From Methylovirgula sp963708155 (lineage in GTDB: Bacteria > Pseudomonadota > Alphaproteobacteria > Rhizobiales > Beijerinckiaceae), in contig OY970183.1 in the NCBI GenBank assembly GCA_963708155.1, forward strand, positions 2,878,827 through 2,942,826: 64,000 nucleotides of DNA. Direction: 5' to 3'. The notes under the pieces were generated by a model, which saw nothing but the letters and a program-made list of their open reading frames with translations, had not been told where the DNA came from and did not search any database. The number at the start of each line of letters is the position of its first letter. The first letter of the stretch is position 1. Shown here in pieces: positions 49,712 through 58,678 of the stretch. A program made the translations under genes and the position numbers.

Positions 49712-51481
49712 TCATTTGAAGTCCGAAGGCGGCGGCACCGTCTTCGCGTAATTCAGATCGTAAGTCGTATTACGCAAAGGGTCGAGCGGCGTGCCCTCCG
49801 AAGCGTCGATGATCTTCGGATGCGCCGGCGGCTGGCGCCCGTTCGGTGCCACGGCGCCGAGCGTAGCGGCGGCGGCAAAAGCCTTCGGATCGGCAGGCGC
49901 GACGGAGGCCGAACTGTCGACCGGCCCGTCCAGCAGCTTGCGGGTCGAGGTCGGCTGGTCGATGCCCCGCACGGTTATCCCGAGATCATCGAGGCTGGGG
50001 CCGCCATAGGACGATGCGGCGGTCTTGGAATCCCGCGCGGTTTGCGCCGGCGCGGCCGGGGTGGAGGAATCCGCGATCTCGGTCGCGGGGTCCGTCGCGG
50101 CGGGCTGCGCCTTGACCACCTGCGGCATGGCCGGCGCGACCTGCGCGATCGCCGCGGCTGCCGCGCCGACCCCGAGGCTCGGCGCGTAGGAGCGTACGCC
50201 GCCATCTGCCGCGCTGAAGCTCGCCGGCAAGGCGCCAAAGACAGAGGAATTGTTGTCGCTGTGTTGATCATGCCCGGCAGGCCCCTGCGGGACATATTTG
50301 TCGATCTCCGAACCCGCCTTGTCCTTTGCGTCCTTCTCGATCTGGCGCCAGCGCGCGACGTTGCGCTGATGCTCTTCGAGCGTCGCGGAAAAGACATGTC
50401 CGCCGGTGCCATCGGCAACGAAATAGAGATCGGACGTGCGCGAGGGATTGGCGACAGCTTCGAGCGCGGCCCTGCCGGGATTGGCGATCGGCCCCGGCGG
50501 CAGGCCCTCGATGACATAGGTATTATAGGGCGAAGGCTTCTCGACATCGGCGCGGGTCAAGGGACGGCCGAGCGAGCCCCTGCCCTGCATGATGCCATAG
50601 ACGATCGTCGGATCGGACTGCAGACGCATATGCTTGCGCAAGCGGTTGAGGAACACCGAAGCGACGTGCGGACGCTCATCCGCCTTGCCGGTTTCCTTTT
50701 CGACGATCGAGGCGAGCGTCACGAGTTCATAGGGCGAATTCAATAGAAGATCGGGCGCGCGGTGCGCCCAGATCTGCGCGACGAGGCGATGATCGTCCTC
50801 TTGCATCCGACGGACGAGATCGGCGCGCGGCATGCCGCGTGGAACCTTGTAAGTCTCGGGCAGAAGGCTGCCCTCGGGCGGCGTTTCGCGAATATCGCCC
50901 ATTAGCACATCGTTGCCGCGCAGACGCTCGACCACCTGATCGCTGGTCAGACCCTCCGGAATCGTCACCGAATGGAGAATCTGACGGCCGGAGACGAGTG
51001 TATCCATCACTTCGCTCATGCTGGCGTTTTGATGGATCAGATATTCGCCCGCCTTCACCCGCGAGCGATCCCCTTCGACAAGCAACGCGATATTGAAGAT
51101 CAGCGGGCTGTCGATGACCCCTTCGTCCTGAAGCTGGCCGACAATATCGGCGACCTCGGTGCCCGGCGCGATGTAGAAAACTTTATCCGCCTGCAGCGGC
51201 CCCGGCTGCTGAAGCCGGTGGGCGCCCCACACGACGCCGAAAAGGCCGGCAAAGGCGACGAGCAGCAGAAACGACAGAAAACCCGACAGCGCAGACAGAG
51301 TCGGCCGGCGTTTGTGCGGAGTCGGAGGCGGCGGTGGCATGTCCGGCTGCAAAGCCTCGTTGGGGCTCTGCAACTTCGGGCGGCGGCCGAAGAACCGCGC
51401 CGGCTGCTCGCCGTCATCGGCGCGCTGCCGTGCTGAAGCGCTTTCATCTTTTAGTGGCGAACCTGCCATGAACCTGTCCAT
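49712..51481 (-). CDS. mltG: Endolytic murein transglycosylase MltG
   Basis: Inner-membrane enzyme that cuts nascent glycan strands and sets chain termination. 589 residues: a Pro-rich cytoplasmic part, one membrane helix at about 66-86, a LysM-like subdomain, then the YceG domain. The catalytic glutamate is E261 in LASIVEKETG, with EGSLLPETY, RLQSDPTIVYG and NTYVIEGLPPGPI. The C-terminal 200 residues are an Ala/Pro/Ser-rich extension beyond the usual end, typical of Hyphomicrobiales. ATG 51469 is an alternative start. Confidence 0.93.
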   Translation of the reverse strand: MDRFMAGSPLKDESASARQRADDGEQPARFFGRRPKLQSPNEALQPDMPPPPPTPHKRRPTLSALSGFLSFLLLVAFAGLFGVVWGAHRLQQPGPLQADKVFYIAPGTEVADIVGQLQDEGVIDSPLIFNIALLVEGDRSRVKAGEYLIHQNASMSEVMDTLVSGRQILHSVTIPEGLTSDQVVERLRGNDVLMGDIRETPPEGSLLPETYKVPRGMPRADLVRRMQEDDHRLVAQIWAHRAPDLLLNSPYELVTLASIVEKETGKADERPHVASVFLNRLRKHMRLQSDPTIVYGIMQGRGSLGRPLTRADVEKPSPYNTYVIEGLPPGPIANPGRAALEAVANPSRTSDLYFVADGTGGHVFSATLEEHQRNVARWRQIEKDAKDKAGSEIDKYVPQGPAGHDQHSDNNSSVFGALPASFSAADGGVRSYAPSLGVGAAAAAIAQVAPAMPQVVKAQPAATDPATEIADSSTPAAPAQTARDSKTAASSYGGPSLDDLGITVRGIDQPTSTRKLLDGPVDSSASVAPADPKAFAAAATLGAVAPNGRQPPAHPKIIDASEGTPLDPLRNTTYDLNYAKTVPPPSDFK

Positions 51482-51638
51482 CCAGCCGACAGACGTGTCT
51501 TACACGAAATCCCCACACCGCACCAAACCAGCGCTGCCGCAGCCAAGGTCACGAGAATGTTACAATAGAAGCAGCTATTTGCGGAGGAAATGCGGCTTGG
51601 TCTTGGCGCGCCTTCCACCCCGACGAAGCCATCCCCGC

Positions 51639-52907
51639 CTAGGCGACGGCCTTGAGAATCAGGCTCGCGTTGGTGCCACCAAAGCCGAAGGAATTCGAAA
51701 GAGCGAACTCGACATCGCGCTTGCGCGCTTTATGCGGCACGAGATCGATCGTCGTCGTCACCGATGGATTGTCGAGGTTCAGCGTCGGCGGAACGATCTG
51801 ATCGCGAATCGCCAGCACACAGAAAATCGCCTCGACCGCGCCGGCCGCGCCAAGCAAGTGCCCGATCGCCGATTTGGTCGACGACATCGACAAGGCGTTG
51901 GTGCCATCGGCCGTGCCAAGCAAGCCGTGAACGGCAGTCAGCTCCGCCTCGTCACCCAGCGGCGTCGAGGTGCCGTGCGCATTGATGTAATCGATGTCCT
52001 GCGCTGTTATCCCCGCGCGCTTGACCGCGGCGCGCATCGAACGCAGAGCGCCGTTGCCCGTCGGATCCGGTGCGGTGATGTGAAAGGCGTCGCCCGAAAG
52101 ACCATAGCCGACGACCTCGGCATAGATTTTGGCGCCGCGGGCCTTGGCGCCCTCGTAGCTTTCGAGCACGACGCAGCCGGCGCCATCGCCCATGACGAAG
52201 CCGTCGCGATCGCGGTCATAGGGCCGCGAAGCCTTTTTCGGCTCGTCATTGAAGTTCGTCGAAAGCGCCTTGCACGCGGCAAAGCCGGCGATGCCAATAC
52301 GGTTGATCGCCGATTCCGCGCCGCCCGCGACCATGACATCGGCATCGCCAAGCGCGATCAGCCGCGCCGCATCGCCAATGGCATGCGCGCCTGTCGAACA
52401 GGCGGTCACGACCGCATGGTTCGGCCCCTTCAGGCCGTGCATGATCGAGACATAGCCGCTGACAAGGTTGATCAAACGGCCGGAGATGAAGAACGGGGAG
52501 ACGCGGCGCGGGCCCTTCTCGTGCAGGGTGATAGCCGTCTCGGCAATGCCGCCGAGGCCACCGATGCCCGAGCCGATAAGCACGCCCGTCCGCTCGCGAT
52601 CTTCGTCGCTTTCCGGCTTCCAACCCGCATCCGCCAGCGCCTGCGTGGCCGCGGCGACGCCGTAGATGATGTAATCATCGACCTTGCGCTGATCCTTCGG
52701 GTCCATCCACTGGTCGGGATTGAAGGTGGCGTTGCTCCCATCGCCGCGCGGCACCTGCATGGCGATCTTGCAGGCAAGGTCAGCGGTCTCGAAACCGTGG
52801 ATAGGGCCGGCGCCACTCTGGCTGGCGATAAGACGCTGCCACGTCGCCTCGACGCCGCAGGCAAGCGGCGAAACCATGCCGAGACCGGTAATCACCACCC
52901 TGCGCAT
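51639..52907 (-). CDS. fabF: 3-oxoacyl-ACP synthase II (FabF)
   Basis: Condensing enzyme for fatty-acid elongation, 422 residues. Catalytic triad: C170 in VVTACSTGAHA, H310 in NAHGTSTPLGD and H349 in KSAIGHLLGAAG. Starts MRRVVITGLGMVSPL at ATG 52907. No frame break. The 164-bp gap back to acpP is longer than an operon junction needs and could hold an internal promoter, although none is clear. Confidence 0.97.
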   Translation of the reverse strand: MRRVVITGLGMVSPLACGVEATWQRLIASQSGAGPIHGFETADLACKIAMQVPRGDGSNATFNPDQWMDPKDQRKVDDYIIYGVAAATQALADAGWKPESDEDRERTGVLIGSGIGGLGGIAETAITLHEKGPRRVSPFFISGRLINLVSGYVSIMHGLKGPNHAVVTACSTGAHAIGDAARLIALGDADVMVAGGAESAINRIGIAGFAACKALSTNFNDEPKKASRPYDRDRDGFVMGDGAGCVVLESYEGAKARGAKIYAEVVGYGLSGDAFHITAPDPTGNGALRSMRAAVKRAGITAQDIDYINAHGTSTPLGDEAELTAVHGLLGTADGTNALSMSSTKSAIGHLLGAAGAVEAIFCVLAIRDQIVPPTLNLDNPSVTTTIDLVPHKARKRDVEFALSNSFGFGGTNASLILKAVA

Positions 52908-53071
52908 CGCAGATCGTCCACTCCTGACGGGTTTGGCAACCCGCGTGGTTTTCTATTCCATTGCCGCGCCGCGTTTGCAAACCGCAAAATCGGCACGAGA
53001 AAGCTGGGGAAAGGTATTGCTGTAGGAAGGGGCCGGGCGGCAATCCACCGTAGCCGGCACCTGAAAGCCGC

Positions 53072-53314
53072 TCAGCTTGCCGCCGTGGCCTTGTCCAGGA
53101 AACGGACCGCATCGCCCACAGTGACGATCGACTCGGCCGCATCGTCCGGGATCTCGACGCCAAATTCTTCTTCGAAGGCCATCACGAGTTCAACCGTATC
53201 GAGCGAGTTGGCCCCGAGGTCTTCGATGAAATTCGCGTCGTCAGTGACCTTGTCGGCATCGACGCCGAGATGTTCGATAACAATTTTCTTCACGCGCTCG
53301 GCGACATCACTCAT
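53072..53314 (-). CDS. acpP: Acyl carrier protein
   Basis: 80-residue acidic carrier of growing acyl chains. The phosphopantetheine serine is S37 in LGANSLDTVELVMAFEEEF. ATG 53314 with AAGGA ribosome site. The 273-bp gap upstream to fabG holds no gene; it includes TTGATT at about 53375 and an A/T-rich stretch on the coding strand that could be an acpP promoter, which would fit the protein's high demand. Confidence 0.97.
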   Translation of the reverse strand: MSDVAERVKKIVIEHLGVDADKVTDDANFIEDLGANSLDTVELVMAFEEEFGVEIPDDAAESIVTVGDAVRFLDKATAAS

Positions 53315-53587
53315 GTTCGTTTGATCCTTCGTCCTTATCTTTAAAACTGGTGCCAGCCGTTATCAAAAGTACGTCCGAAATCAAGCCCCCCGAAAGCCGA
53401 CGCCTTCGTCGCCTGATGACATTCCTTGGGAAATCCCCCAGCGGACTCCACACACTCAATCGCGAATGAGTTCTCCGGGGTCCGGCGCAGGAAGCGGCTA
53501 ACGACCTGCAAACAGGGAAGTTGGTAACATACTTCATCTGGGTTGGCGAGAGCCGTCCGGCAAAGCCGTCCGAGCGCATTAACGCCC

Positions 53588-54325
53588 TCAATTCATTGCC
53601 ATTCCACCGTTTACATGAAGGGTTTCGCCGGTGACATAGGCGGCCTCCGAACTGGCCAGATAAACGACCGCGGAGGCGATTTCCGAGGCCGCGCCGAGAC
53701 GGCCCATCGGCACCCCGGAGAGAATTGCGGCCTTCTGCGCCTCGGTCAGCACGTCGGTCATCGGGCTTTCGATAAACCCCGGCGCGACGCAGTTGACGGT
53801 GATATTGCGGGCCGCGACCTCACGGGCAAGGCTCTTCGACAGGCCGATGATTCCGGCCTTCGAGGCGGCGTAATTCGACTGGCCGGGATTGCCCGTCACG
53901 CCGACGACCGACGTGATGCTGATGACGCGGCCGAAACGGCGCTTCACCATCGATTTCAGCGCGGCACGGGCAAGGCGGAACGAGGCCGTGAGATTGACCG
54001 CCAGAACAAGATCCCAGTCGGCGTCCTTCATGCGCAGGATCAGCCCGTCGCGAGTCAGGCCGGCATTGTTGATGAGAATATCGAGGTGCCCCATCGCCGC
54101 CTCGGCCGCCGGCACCAGCTTCTCCACGGCTTCAGGATCGGAAAGGTCGCTGGACTCGACGTAAACGCGCTCCTTGAGCTCGGCAGCCAGCGTCTCGAGC
54201 GCCTCCTTGCGGGTGCCGGAGAGCGTCACCGTCGCACCCTGCTGGTGCAGCGCGCGCGCGATGGCCGAACCGAGGCCGCCGCTTGCGCCGGTCACGAGAG
54301 CCGTGCGGCCCGAAAGATCAAACAT
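53588..54325 (-). CDS. fabG: 3-oxoacyl-ACP reductase FabG
   Basis: NADPH-dependent ketoreductase of fatty-acid synthesis, 245 residues. TGASGGLG at 12-19, INNAGLTRD at about 85-93, and the triad S139, Y152, K156 (YAASKAG). The end TGETLHVNGGMAMN is typical. ATG 54325, 9 bp after the fabD stop. Confidence 0.96.
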   Translation of the reverse strand: MFDLSGRTALVTGASGGLGSAIARALHQQGATVTLSGTRKEALETLAAELKERVYVESSDLSDPEAVEKLVPAAEAAMGHLDILINNAGLTRDGLILRMKDADWDLVLAVNLTASFRLARAALKSMVKRRFGRVISITSVVGVTGNPGQSNYAASKAGIIGLSKSLAREVAARNITVNCVAPGFIESPMTDVLTEAQKAAILSGVPMGRLGAASEIASAVVYLASSEAAYVTGETLHVNGGMAMN

Positions 54326-54334
54326 AGGCAGTCC

Positions 54335-55294
54335 TCAAACTTTCTGCGCCAAAGCGGCGAGATAGGCGGAAATTTCGTCCGGCGCGCCGACGGCAATTCC
54401 GTCCGCTTCGGCGGCGATGCGCTTCAACAACCCGGTCAACACCTTGCCGGACCCGAGTTCGACGAAGGTCGTCACCCCATGCTGCGCCATGTAGGCAACG
54501 CTCTCGCGCCAGCGCACGGTGCCGGTCACCTGCTCGACGAGGCGGCGGCGAATCTCCTGCGGCTCCACGATCGGCGCAGCGAGCACATTGGCGACGAGGG
54601 GGACTTTCGGCCGCTTGATCTCGACCTCCGCCAGCGCCGCGGCCATCACGTCCGCGGCGGGCTGCATCAAGGGGCAATGAAACGGCGCCGAAACGGCGAG
54701 CGGCACGGCCCGGCGCACGCCCCTTGTCTTGGCGATTTCGATCGCCGCATCGACGGCGCCTTTCGCGCCGGAAATCACCACCTGGCCTCCGCCGTTGTCG
54801 TTGGCGACGGCGCAAACCTCACCCGATTGGCGATGCGCCTCGTCAGCGACGGCGCGGGCGCCTTCAAGATCGAGCCCGATCAGCGCCGCCATCGCCCCGG
54901 CTCCGACTGGCACGGCCTGCTGCATCGCCGTGCCGCGTCTGCGCAACAAGCGCGCCGCATCCGCGATCGAGAATGCTTCGGCCGCCGCGAGCGCCGAATA
55001 TTCGCCGAGCGAATGGCCGGCAACAAAGGCGGCATCCCGCGAAAGATCGAGACCCGCCTCGGCTTCCAGCACGCGCAGAGCCGCGAGGCTTGTCGCCATC
55101 AGCGCCGGCTGCGCATTGGTGGTCAAAGTCAGCTCGGCGTCCGGCCCTTCGAACATCAGCGTCGAGAGCTTCTGGTGCAGCGCCTCATCGACTTCAGCCA
55201 ACACGGCGCGCGCCGGCGCGAACGCCTCGGCCAGAGCTTTACCCATGCCGACAGCCTGAGACCCCTGCCCCGGAAATATAAATGCTTTCGCCAT
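54335..55294 (-). CDS. fabD: Malonyl-CoA:ACP transacylase FabD
   Basis: Loads malonyl groups onto ACP, 319 residues. FIFPGQGSQAVGMG near the N-terminus, nucleophile S95 in GHSLGEYSA, catalytic H206 in SAPFHCPLM. ATG 55294 fits the family; upstream in-frame ATGs give a non-homologous leader. First gene of fabD-fabG-acpP-fabF. Divergent from the YkgJ-like gene, 168 bp away. Confidence 0.96.
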   Translation of the reverse strand: MAKAFIFPGQGSQAVGMGKALAEAFAPARAVLAEVDEALHQKLSTLMFEGPDAELTLTTNAQPALMATSLAALRVLEAEAGLDLSRDAAFVAGHSLGEYSALAAAEAFSIADAARLLRRRGTAMQQAVPVGAGAMAALIGLDLEGARAVADEAHRQSGEVCAVANDNGGGQVVISGAKGAVDAAIEIAKTRGVRRAVPLAVSAPFHCPLMQPAADVMAAALAEVEIKRPKVPLVANVLAAPIVEPQEIRRRLVEQVTGTVRWRESVAYMAQHGVTTFVELGSGKVLTGLLKRIAAEADGIAVGAPDEISAYLAALAQKV

Positions 55295-55462
55295 GCTACC
55301 TGTCCGCGCCTCTTCCGGCGTGCGACTGGCACCGACGATCAGCCGTGTCAAGTTTTCCTGGTGACGGCGGGCTTCCGCGCGGAATTTCATTTGCCTCGCC
55401 GTTGCGGCGCGGCAAGATACGAAACCTTGTAAATCCCGCGCCAAGCGGAGCAAAAATCAAAT

Positions 55463-55876
55463 ATGGACATACCCGGTAAAGCCTGCGGCGCCTGCAATAT
55501 GTGCTGCAAAGTGCTCGATATAGAAGAACTGCATAAGCCAGCTGGCCCCTTGTGCCCGAACTGCGTCGCCGGGTCCGGCTGCGCCATCTACAATTCGCGG
55601 CCCGACGTCTGCCGCGATTACGTCTGCTTGTGGAAGAGCGAGCGCGCCCTGAGCCCGCAATTGCGACCGGACCGCGTCGGGACAATCCTGATGGAGGACG
55701 AGGATTCCGACGAATATCGCGCCGTCTGCGATCCGGATAAGCCATTTGCCTGGCGCAATCCGCTTGTCTTCAAGCATCTCGTCGCCATCGCCAAGACCGG
55801 CCGCACCGTCGTCGCGAAAGCAGGATTGAAATCCTGGCGCATCCGCGAAACCGGCGAATGGGGCCCGTGCCTCTGA
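55463..55876 (+). CDS. YkgJ-type cysteine-cluster protein
   Basis: 137 residues with a dense cysteine set: CGACNMCCKV, LCPNC, GCAIYNSRPDVCRDYVC. This is the CxxCxxCC pattern of the YkgJ/UPF0153 family, proposed to bind zinc or an Fe-S cluster. The C-terminal half has no known motif. Role unknown. ATG 55463. Lies in the fabD-rpsF gap with two small secreted-protein genes. Confidence 0.85.
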   Translation: MDIPGKACGACNMCCKVLDIEELHKPAGPLCPNCVAGSGCAIYNSRPDVCRDYVCLWKSERALSPQLRPDRVGTILMEDEDSDEYRAVCDPDKPFAWRNPLVFKHLVAIAKTGRTVVAKAGLKSWRIRETGEWGPCL

Positions 55877-56008
55877 GCACAGGCTTTGCAGCCTCCTGAA
55901 ACTATTGCCGCAGACGGGCGGATATTTCACCGGCCGTTCATCTGACGGGGAAGAATGTCCGCCTCCCGGTTTCGTGGCGGGAGTTTGCCACGCCTTGAGG
56001 AGGTCTTG

Positions 56009-56239
56009 ATGATGAAAAAACTTTCGACGTTCGCTCTTGTTGCGGCCCTCGCCGGCTTCGGCGTTTCGCCGGTCCTGGCGCAGAGCACCACCACGACGGC
56101 GCCGCCGGCGAAGCCTGCCGTCACCCATTCGGCCAAGTCGATCGAATGTTCCAAGGAAGCCGACGCGAAGGGCCTGCACGGCAAGGCGCGCAAGAAATTC
56201 CGCTCGGCCTGCAAGCATGGCAAAACCAGCGCCATGTAA
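56009..56239 (+). CDS. PsiF-repeat-like small secreted protein
   Basis: 76 residues. Signal peptide MMKKLSTFALVAALAGFGVS with cleavage near VLAQ. The mature part has a PsiF-like repeat, IECSKEADAKGLHGKARKKF, closed by SACKHG; the two cysteines may pair. E. coli PsiF is phosphate-starvation induced, but its function is unknown. GGAGG six bases before ATG 56009. Confidence 0.8.
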   Translation: MMKKLSTFALVAALAGFGVSPVLAQSTTTTAPPAKPAVTHSAKSIECSKEADAKGLHGKARKKFRSACKHGKTSAM

Positions 56240-56277
56240 GAACGGGTGCCTCGGGCAGGCGGCGCCCGCGCCGCCTG

Positions 56278-56553
56278 CTACCGCCCGATTCGGCTATCGA
56301 CAAAAGCACCGCCGAACATATGCAGGCTGACGACCGGAGCGCTGCCCGGCGGCGGTTTGTTTTGGGGCGTGCCTGTGCCGGCAGAATTCGGGGCCTTGGA
56401 CGCTTGCGCGGGCGCGCCCAGCGTCCCGGCGTAGGGCTTCAGATCGTTTAGCCCGTAGCCATTCTGACTCTGCGCCAAGGCGGGGCCGCCCAAAGCGGCG
56501 ACCATTGCCAGGCCCGAGAGCAGGCTGTGGATTCGGTCAATTGGAATTGCCAT
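56278..56553 (-). CDS. Small secreted hypothetical protein
   Basis: 91 residues with a signal peptide (helix LLSGLAMVAALGGPALA, cleavage before QSQ). The mature chain is Gly/Pro/Ala-rich (NDLKPYAGTLGAPAQA) without cysteines. No family recognised. It converges on the PsiF-like gene with 38 bp between, and is divergent from the rpsF promoter. Confidence 0.65.
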   Translation of the reverse strand: MAIPIDRIHSLLSGLAMVAALGGPALAQSQNGYGLNDLKPYAGTLGAPAQASKAPNSAGTGTPQNKPPPGSAPVVSLHMFGGAFVDSRIGR

Positions 56554-56619
56554 GCGCCGATATTACCGCCGGCGCGGGTGAGAACCTAGGCTTCCGCGGC
56601 AACACGGCCGCAACTTTCC

Positions 56620-56647
56620 TTGATTTCGCCGCCGATATGCGTATAAA
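56620..56647 (+). promoter_or_regulatory. Sigma-70-like promoter of the rpsF operon
   Basis: TTGATT (56620-56625), 16-base spacer, TATAAA (56642-56647). Transcription would begin near 56654, leaving a leader of about 186 bases before rpsF, which holds the hairpins described at 56657. Confidence 0.6.
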
Positions 56648-56656
56648 GCGCCCTTC

Positions 56657-56798
56657 CCGCGAGCCGAGGGCTCGCGGCCAGCGGCTTCGGCCGGGGGCTG
56701 AACGGAAGGCGTATCCTTAATCCGGATACGCAGAATTTTCCAAAATTCGTCTTCCCCTGTCTCCGCCTTCGTTCGTTCGAGCCTTTCCGGGGCTCGAA
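56657..56798 (+). promoter_or_regulatory. Structured 5' leader of rpsF (three perfect hairpins)
   Basis: Hairpin 1: CCGCGAGCC/GGCTCGCGG, 3-base loop (56657-56677). Hairpin 2: GCGTATCC/GGATACGC (56709-56731). Hairpin 3: TTCGAGCC/GGCTCGAA with loop TTTCCGG (56776-56798), ending 41 bases before the rpsF ATG. The S6:S18 complex is known to regulate its own mRNA through a structured element containing CCG; hairpin 3 offers a CCG in its loop, so autoregulation is plausible but unproven. Confidence 0.45.
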
Positions 56799-56839
56799 GG
56801 GCTCTGCGCCGGCCGCGCAAAAAGAGGAAAGGCAAGATC

Positions 56840-57271
56840 ATGGCTCTCTACGAGCATGTTTTTCTTGCTCGCCAGGACGTCTCCGCCCAGCAGGTGGAAG
56901 CGCTCGCCGAGCAATTCAAAGGCGTCATCGAGTCTCTGGGCGGCAAGGTCGAGAAGACCGAATATTGGGGCGTCAAGTCCGTCGCCTATCGCATCAAGAA
57001 GAACCGCAAGGCGCATTTCACCCTGCTCAACATCGACGCGCCCTCCGCCGCGCTCAACGAGCTCGAGCGGCAGGAAGGACTTAATGAGGACATCCTGCGC
57101 TTCCTGACCGTCCGCGTCGATGAACTCGAAGCTGGTCCTTCGGCCATGCTGCGCAAGCGCGACGACGATGATCGTGGCGAGCGTGGGGACCGCGGCGGCC
57201 GTGGCCCCCGCCCCGACCGTGGCCCGCGCCGTCCGCGCGATGAGGCCGGCCTCGAAGAAGGAGCTTTGTGA
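56840..57271 (+). CDS. rpsF: 30S ribosomal protein S6
   Basis: 143 residues. ALYEHVFLARQDVSAQQVEA and the RNA-binding strand YWGVKSVAYRIKKNRKAHF are typical. The C-terminus has an Asp/Arg/Gly-rich tail (about 108-143), as is usual in alphaproteobacteria. GAGGAAAGG ribosome site before ATG 56840. The stop overlaps the rpsR start (TGATG). Confidence 0.97.
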   Translation: MALYEHVFLARQDVSAQQVEALAEQFKGVIESLGGKVEKTEYWGVKSVAYRIKKNRKAHFTLLNIDAPSAALNELERQEGLNEDILRFLTVRVDELEAGPSAMLRKRDDDDRGERGDRGGRGPRPDRGPRRPRDEAGLEEGAL

Positions 57272-57519
57272 TGTCGACGACTGCCGCTGCGCCCGCCCGG
57301 CGCCCCTTCTTTCGCCGCCGCAAGACCTGCCCCTTCTCGGGCCCGAATGCGCCGAAGATCGATTACAAGGACACAAGGCTGCTCTCGCGCTACATTTCCG
57401 AGCGCGGCAAGATCGTGCCTTCGCGTATCACCGCCGTCTCCGCCAAGAAGCAGCGCGAGCTGGCGAAGGCGATCAAGCGATCCCGTTTCCTCGGATTGCT
57501 GCCTTACGTGATCCGCTAG
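57271..57519 (+). CDS. rpsR: 30S ribosomal protein S18
   Basis: 82 residues, basic. RRPFFRRRKTCPFSG, IDYKDTRLLSRYISERGKIVP and RAIKRSRFLGLLPYV-type ending. ATG 57271 overlaps the rpsF stop. S6 and S18 form a complex on the 30S platform. The keeping of CPFSG suggests the single-cysteine form. Confidence 0.97.
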   Translation: MSTTAAAPARRPFFRRRKTCPFSGPNAPKIDYKDTRLLSRYISERGKIVPSRITAVSAKKQRELAKAIKRSRFLGLLPYVIR

Positions 57520-57602
57520 TATTCGACGTATAAAGCCGCCGGCCAAGCCCGGCGGCTCGGCTGGGACAAAATCCCTAACCGCTCAGGCGGGACAGCTCGA
57601 CG

Positions 57603-58655
57603 ATGGCAAAGAAGCAAGCACAGACCTCCGACAATCGCGGTGCGGTCGCTTTCGGGAGCGGCCTTGCCGCGACTTTGCTTTTGCTGGCGGCCTTCCAGGG
57701 TTCGGTGCCGGCGCTGATGCTCGCCTACCTTTCGCCGCTGCCGTTGATGATTGCGACCATCGGCTTCGGCCACGTCACCGGGCTCGGCGCAGTGCTCGCG
57801 GCTTTCATTACGCTTGTCGCCTTGCTCGTCGCCGCAAGCCCGCAGGATTTGAGCCCCGCCGCCTTCCTCAACGCCGCCTTCAACGGCGGCGTCTTCGTGC
57901 TCTGCGAGGGCCTTCCTTCCTGGTGGCTGGCGCGGCTCGCGAGCCTCTCGCCCAGCGTGCCGATTTTGCCCTTTGCGGCGTTCGCGCAGACCAAAAGCGA
58001 CAAGGAGGGCTCGCGCCTCAGCCTTGTCATCGTCACCACCGCCATCTTCGCCTTTCTCATTGTCGCGGGCGTGCTCGCAACCCTCGTCCTCGAACATGAG
58101 AATTTCGCCGCGCTGGTGGACAAGATCGCCACCAACATCACGCCGGTGATGAAACAGGAAGCCGGCGCTGATCTGCTGCGCCGCAACGAGATCGACGCTG
58201 TCGCGCGCTTCATGGCCAAAGCGCTGCCCGCCGTCGCCGCGGCCGTCATCTTCGTCGTCTTCCTCATCGACCTTTGGCTTGCCGGACGCATCGTGCAGAT
58301 TTCGCAGCGCCTGCAGGTGCCGTGGCCGAACATCGCCCGCGAGTTCCGGGTGCCGCGCCTGCTCGCGCCCGTCTTTTTTGCCGCGGTGGGCCTCATATTC
58401 GTTGGTGGCCCGACCGGTCTTCTCGCCAGTCTGGCAGCGAGCGTGCTCGCGGCGGCTTTCGCGCTGCAAGGGCTTGCCGTCCTCCATGTCGTCACGCAGG
58501 GGCTGCGGCTGCGCAACAACCTGCTCTTCGTCGTCTACCTCATCGTGGTGCCGCTGCTGCCCTGGTCGCTGGCGCCCTTCACCCTGCTCGGCTTGATCGA
58601 AGCCGGCTTTTCCCTGCGCGACCGCAAAGACGCGGCCGCCGTTTCCCCGCAATGA
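57603..58655 (+). CDS. DUF2232 membrane protein
   Basis: 350 residues with about eight membrane helices, typical of the DUF2232 proteins found between rpsR and rplI in Hyphomicrobiales. Notable segment: a cytoplasmic or periplasmic loop with RRNEIDAVARFMAKALP. Function unknown; relatives are distantly linked to the Mistic/energy-coupling S-component-like YybS family. ATG 57603. rplI follows by 23 bp, so it is co-transcribed with the ribosomal genes. Confidence 0.85.
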   Translation: MAKKQAQTSDNRGAVAFGSGLAATLLLLAAFQGSVPALMLAYLSPLPLMIATIGFGHVTGLGAVLAAFITLVALLVAASPQDLSPAAFLNAAFNGGVFVLCEGLPSWWLARLASLSPSVPILPFAAFAQTKSDKEGSRLSLVIVTTAIFAFLIVAGVLATLVLEHENFAALVDKIATNITPVMKQEAGADLLRRNEIDAVARFMAKALPAVAAAVIFVVFLIDLWLAGRIVQISQRLQVPWPNIAREFRVPRLLAPVFFAAVGLIFVGGPTGLLASLAASVLAAAFALQGLAVLHVVTQGLRLRNNLLFVVYLIVVPLLPWSLAPFTLLGLIEAGFSLRDRKDAAAVSPQ

Positions 58656-58678
58656 AACTGAACTGAAGGAACAATCTT

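Noticed and set aside
51312..53324. 670-codon plus-strand frame across mltG, fabF and acpP
   Set aside because: Spans three well-defined minus-strand genes in antisense; no motif of its own.
53307..53591. 94-codon frame in the acpP-fabG gap
   Set aside because: Arg/Ser/Pro-rich, no ribosome site, overlaps the acpP start; looks like an intergenic frame.
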